The translations under genes and the position numbers were made by a program. Source: Pseudomonas tremae (lineage in GTDB: Bacteria; Pseudomonadota; Gammaproteobacteria; Pseudomonadales; Pseudomonadaceae). From it: a stretch of 64,000 bases of DNA. The notes below the pieces were generated by a model. The model saw only the letters and a program-made list of their open reading frames with translations. It searched no databases and was not told where the DNA came from. This document shows positions 62,529-64,000 of the stretch, piece after piece. The stretch lies in NCBI RefSeq assembly GCF_001401155.1, contig NZ_LJRO01000157.1, forward strand, positions 1 through 64,000, given 5' to 3'. Each line of letters begins with the position of its first letter. The first letter of the stretch is position 1.

Positions 62529-62816
62529 TCCAGACAGGTCCGAAAACCACCCGCCCAGGAAGGAGCGGTTTCAGGCACCTGCCCCAGCTGACCCACTAAA
62601 GGACGCAAACCGCGAGTCAGCTCTTAGCCCCACCCTCGAGCAAACACGCCTCCCCGTGCCGCCTTGGCAATTTGAAGAAGTGTCGCATGCAACGCTCAGG
62701 CGTCATGGCGATAGCCCTTCGAACACCTTTCACGCACCACCTAACGTGCAGTGTCGATTACTACCACCACCTGTATTGATCTGTCGAACTTGATACCTGA
62801 GCTGATGGAGCTGCTC
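62529..62816. other. Leader between hrp box and effector start
   Basis: About 290 bases, longer than the usual gap for HrpL promoters. The effector frame is open from 62745, with candidate starts at GTG 62751, ATG 62805 and ATG 62817. No other gene recognised. Confidence 0.5.
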
Positions 62817-64000
62817 ATGAACTTAAGAATCGATACTCGTTCTACCAATCCGGTTGTACCTCTCGAAACAGGATCTACATCGCAGCCAACACCACCTCCC
62901 GCCCCCGTCAACGTGCATGAACCTACTCCCGTGGCAAACCCCGCAGCGCCACGGTCAGCGCCGGGCATTCAGCAAGCACATGGTTTGAGAACGCGCCTGG
63001 CTGGAAAACTTTCAGAGCGCCAGACCAACTTCAGTCTCGGTATTCCTGGCACCGGTCGCACGCTTAACCGGCCGCTGCGCAGCGGGATTCCAGAGGAAGG
63101 TGAGCATACGTCGAGCAATGAAGATCACGATCCGTTGCTCAAAGAGGCGCATGAACTGCAGCGCCTGACCGAGTCGGCGCTGAACAGCCTGAAGGCAGCG
63201 CCGACGCCTCTCTGGGAGCGTCCTGCGCCGTCAACAGTCAGGCGCATCACCACCAGGATTATTCCGTGGCTCAAACCTGCCCCTTTGCGTGAGGTTGTCA
63301 GCAGTGACAGCGCAGCCAGGACCAAGGCCGATAACTCGCAGCAGAGTGCTACAGCCATTGCAGCGACCGTCAAAGAGCTGAGCGCTCGACTGGATCAGCA
63401 GAGTAAGGTTCTCGCCACAGCGACCCATGCGCTGGTCGCGGCACGCGAACATCTTGAATCACTTGAACAGGCCACATTACCCTCGTCGACCGGGCGACTG
63501 GATCAGGCCAGGGTTCGTGTTCAACAAGCCGACACCACCACCCGCCTCGCCAGCCAGCAACTTCGTGAGCTGATTCAGGGTACAGAGGTGTTGCAACTGG
63601 GCGCGTTGAGCGAGGGGCAGGACCAGGCTGCACAGAAAACCGAGTTTTCTCAGAAATGGCTCAGTGAACTGCGCACACGTATGCAGACGGTAGATGCCCG
63701 TTTCGGTGATCGGCACGCCGCTATCGCAATCGAGTTGAAACTCAAGGTAGCGGAAACCCGCGAGCTGATTTCGCTCGACCATGACATGACCGCCGCCGAG
63801 CAAACGGCCGCGCAGGCCAACGCACAGCTCTCTGCCTTGCGTACCCAACGACAGGCAACGCCAGACGGTTCAGCCGAAGCCGAAAGGCTGGACAGTGTCA
63901 TCGAACAAACGCTCACAACGCGTTCGCGGGCCATGCAAACGCATGAGCAACTGGCAAAAAGACTGGTGCGCGTCGATGCCGATGTTGCGCGTTTGAACGC
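62817..64000 (+). CDS. hopAS1: Long coiled-coil type III effector, probably HopAS1 (5' part)
   Basis: An open frame with no stop to the end of the window (394 codons visible). It starts MNLRIDTRSTNPVVPLETGS, Ser/Thr/Pro/Gln-rich for the first 60 residues with few acidic residues, as in type III signals. After residue about 100 it becomes a long helical, coiled-coil-like region rich in Leu, Ala, Gln and Glu. TGGAG lies 6 bases before ATG 62817. A perfect hrp box is upstream. I name it HopAS1 from memory of its location near glcB in P. syringae pv. tomato DC3000 and its large size; HopR1 or HopAE1 would be alternatives. The sequence match itself is unverified. Confidence 0.65.
   Translation, partial: MNLRIDTRSTNPVVPLETGSTSQPTPPPAPVNVHEPTPVANPAAPRSAPGIQQAHGLRTRLAGKLSERQTNFSLGIPGTGRTLNRPLRSGIPEEGEHTSSNEDHDPLLKEAHELQRLTESALNSLKAAPTPLWERPAPSTVRRITTRIIPWLKPAPLREVVSSDSAARTKADNSQQSATAIAATVKELSARLDQQSKVLATATHALVAAREHLESLEQATLPSSTGRLDQARVRVQQADTTTRLASQQLRELIQGTEVLQLGALSEGQDQAAQKTEFSQKWLSELRTRMQTVDARFGDRHAAIAIELKLKVAETRELISLDHDMTAAEQTAAQANAQLSALRTQRQATPDGSAEAERLDSVIEQTLTTRSRAMQTHEQLAKRLVRVDADVARLN

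Noticed and set aside
62715..62743. Second hrp box ending in CCACCTA at 62737
   Set aside because: No GGAAC-like half at the required 15-16 base distance; only CGAACA 11 bases before.
1..64000. CRISPR array
   Set aside because: No regularly spaced direct repeats and no cas genes seen.

Overview
The window reads as chromosome of a plant-pathogenic Pseudomonas of the P. syringae complex. Evidence: a hopX (avrPphE)-family type III effector, two HrpL-type hrp boxes, a large ORF with hopAS1-like context beside glcB, and the typical Pseudomonas blocks pqqFABCDE, bioBFHCD-comF, fadE pair, rarD and glcB. Most genes are GC-rich; the accessory patches near 10.5-12.7 kb and 59.5-62.5 kb are more AT-rich and full of broken genes.

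Region 1 (1-10.5 kb) is a defence island: a CPBP membrane protease, then a type I restriction-modification locus in the order hsdR, three extra genes, hsdM, hsdS, and a Mrr-type endonuclease. The three extra genes encode a winged-helix-like protein, an AbiEii-like nucleotidyltransferase and a PP2C-like phosphatase. They overlap or abut each other and hsdM, and start just after a near-perfect 26-bp palindrome and a sigma70-like promoter. This insert is the best candidate for an unusual system here.

Region 2 (10.5-14.2 kb) is a scrap yard: a hopX1 effector split into a headless body on the + strand and a promoter plus 34-codon head on the - strand, a tRNA 3' fragment (attachment scar), an integrase remnant, an intact formate/nitrite transporter, and an AraC/LysE pair collapsed into one scar.

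Region 3 (14.2-21.3 kb, mostly - strand) has a one-module NRPS-like membrane protein with hexapeptide-repeat domains overlapping its own phosphopantetheinyl transferase, a GNAT acetyltransferase and a hipBA toxin-antitoxin pair.

Region 4 (21.5-33.6 kb) has a FUSC membrane protein, an Lrp-family regulator, a flavin monooxygenase/amidase pair (aromatic amino acid to acid via amide), and the complete PQQ cofactor operon pqqF-A-B-C-D-E with a terminal S9 peptidase, with a hairpin between pqqA and pqqB.

Region 5 (33.4-46.4 kb) carries a Pmp3 peptide, two paralogous acyl-CoA dehydrogenases flanking a membrane diguanylate cyclase, the biotin operon bioB-F-H-C-D, comF and modE. Region 6 (46.5-59.5 kb) has a Tat-exported PhoX phosphatase, a LacI-controlled ABC importer operon ending in a phosphodiesterase, srkA, rarD, a GcvR-like ACT protein and malate synthase G.

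Region 7 (59.5-64 kb) has a decayed PAAR gene, a decayed DUF6402-like gene, and three tandem small membrane-anchored paralogues, then a perfect hrp box and the start of a long coiled-coil effector (probably hopAS1) that runs off the window.
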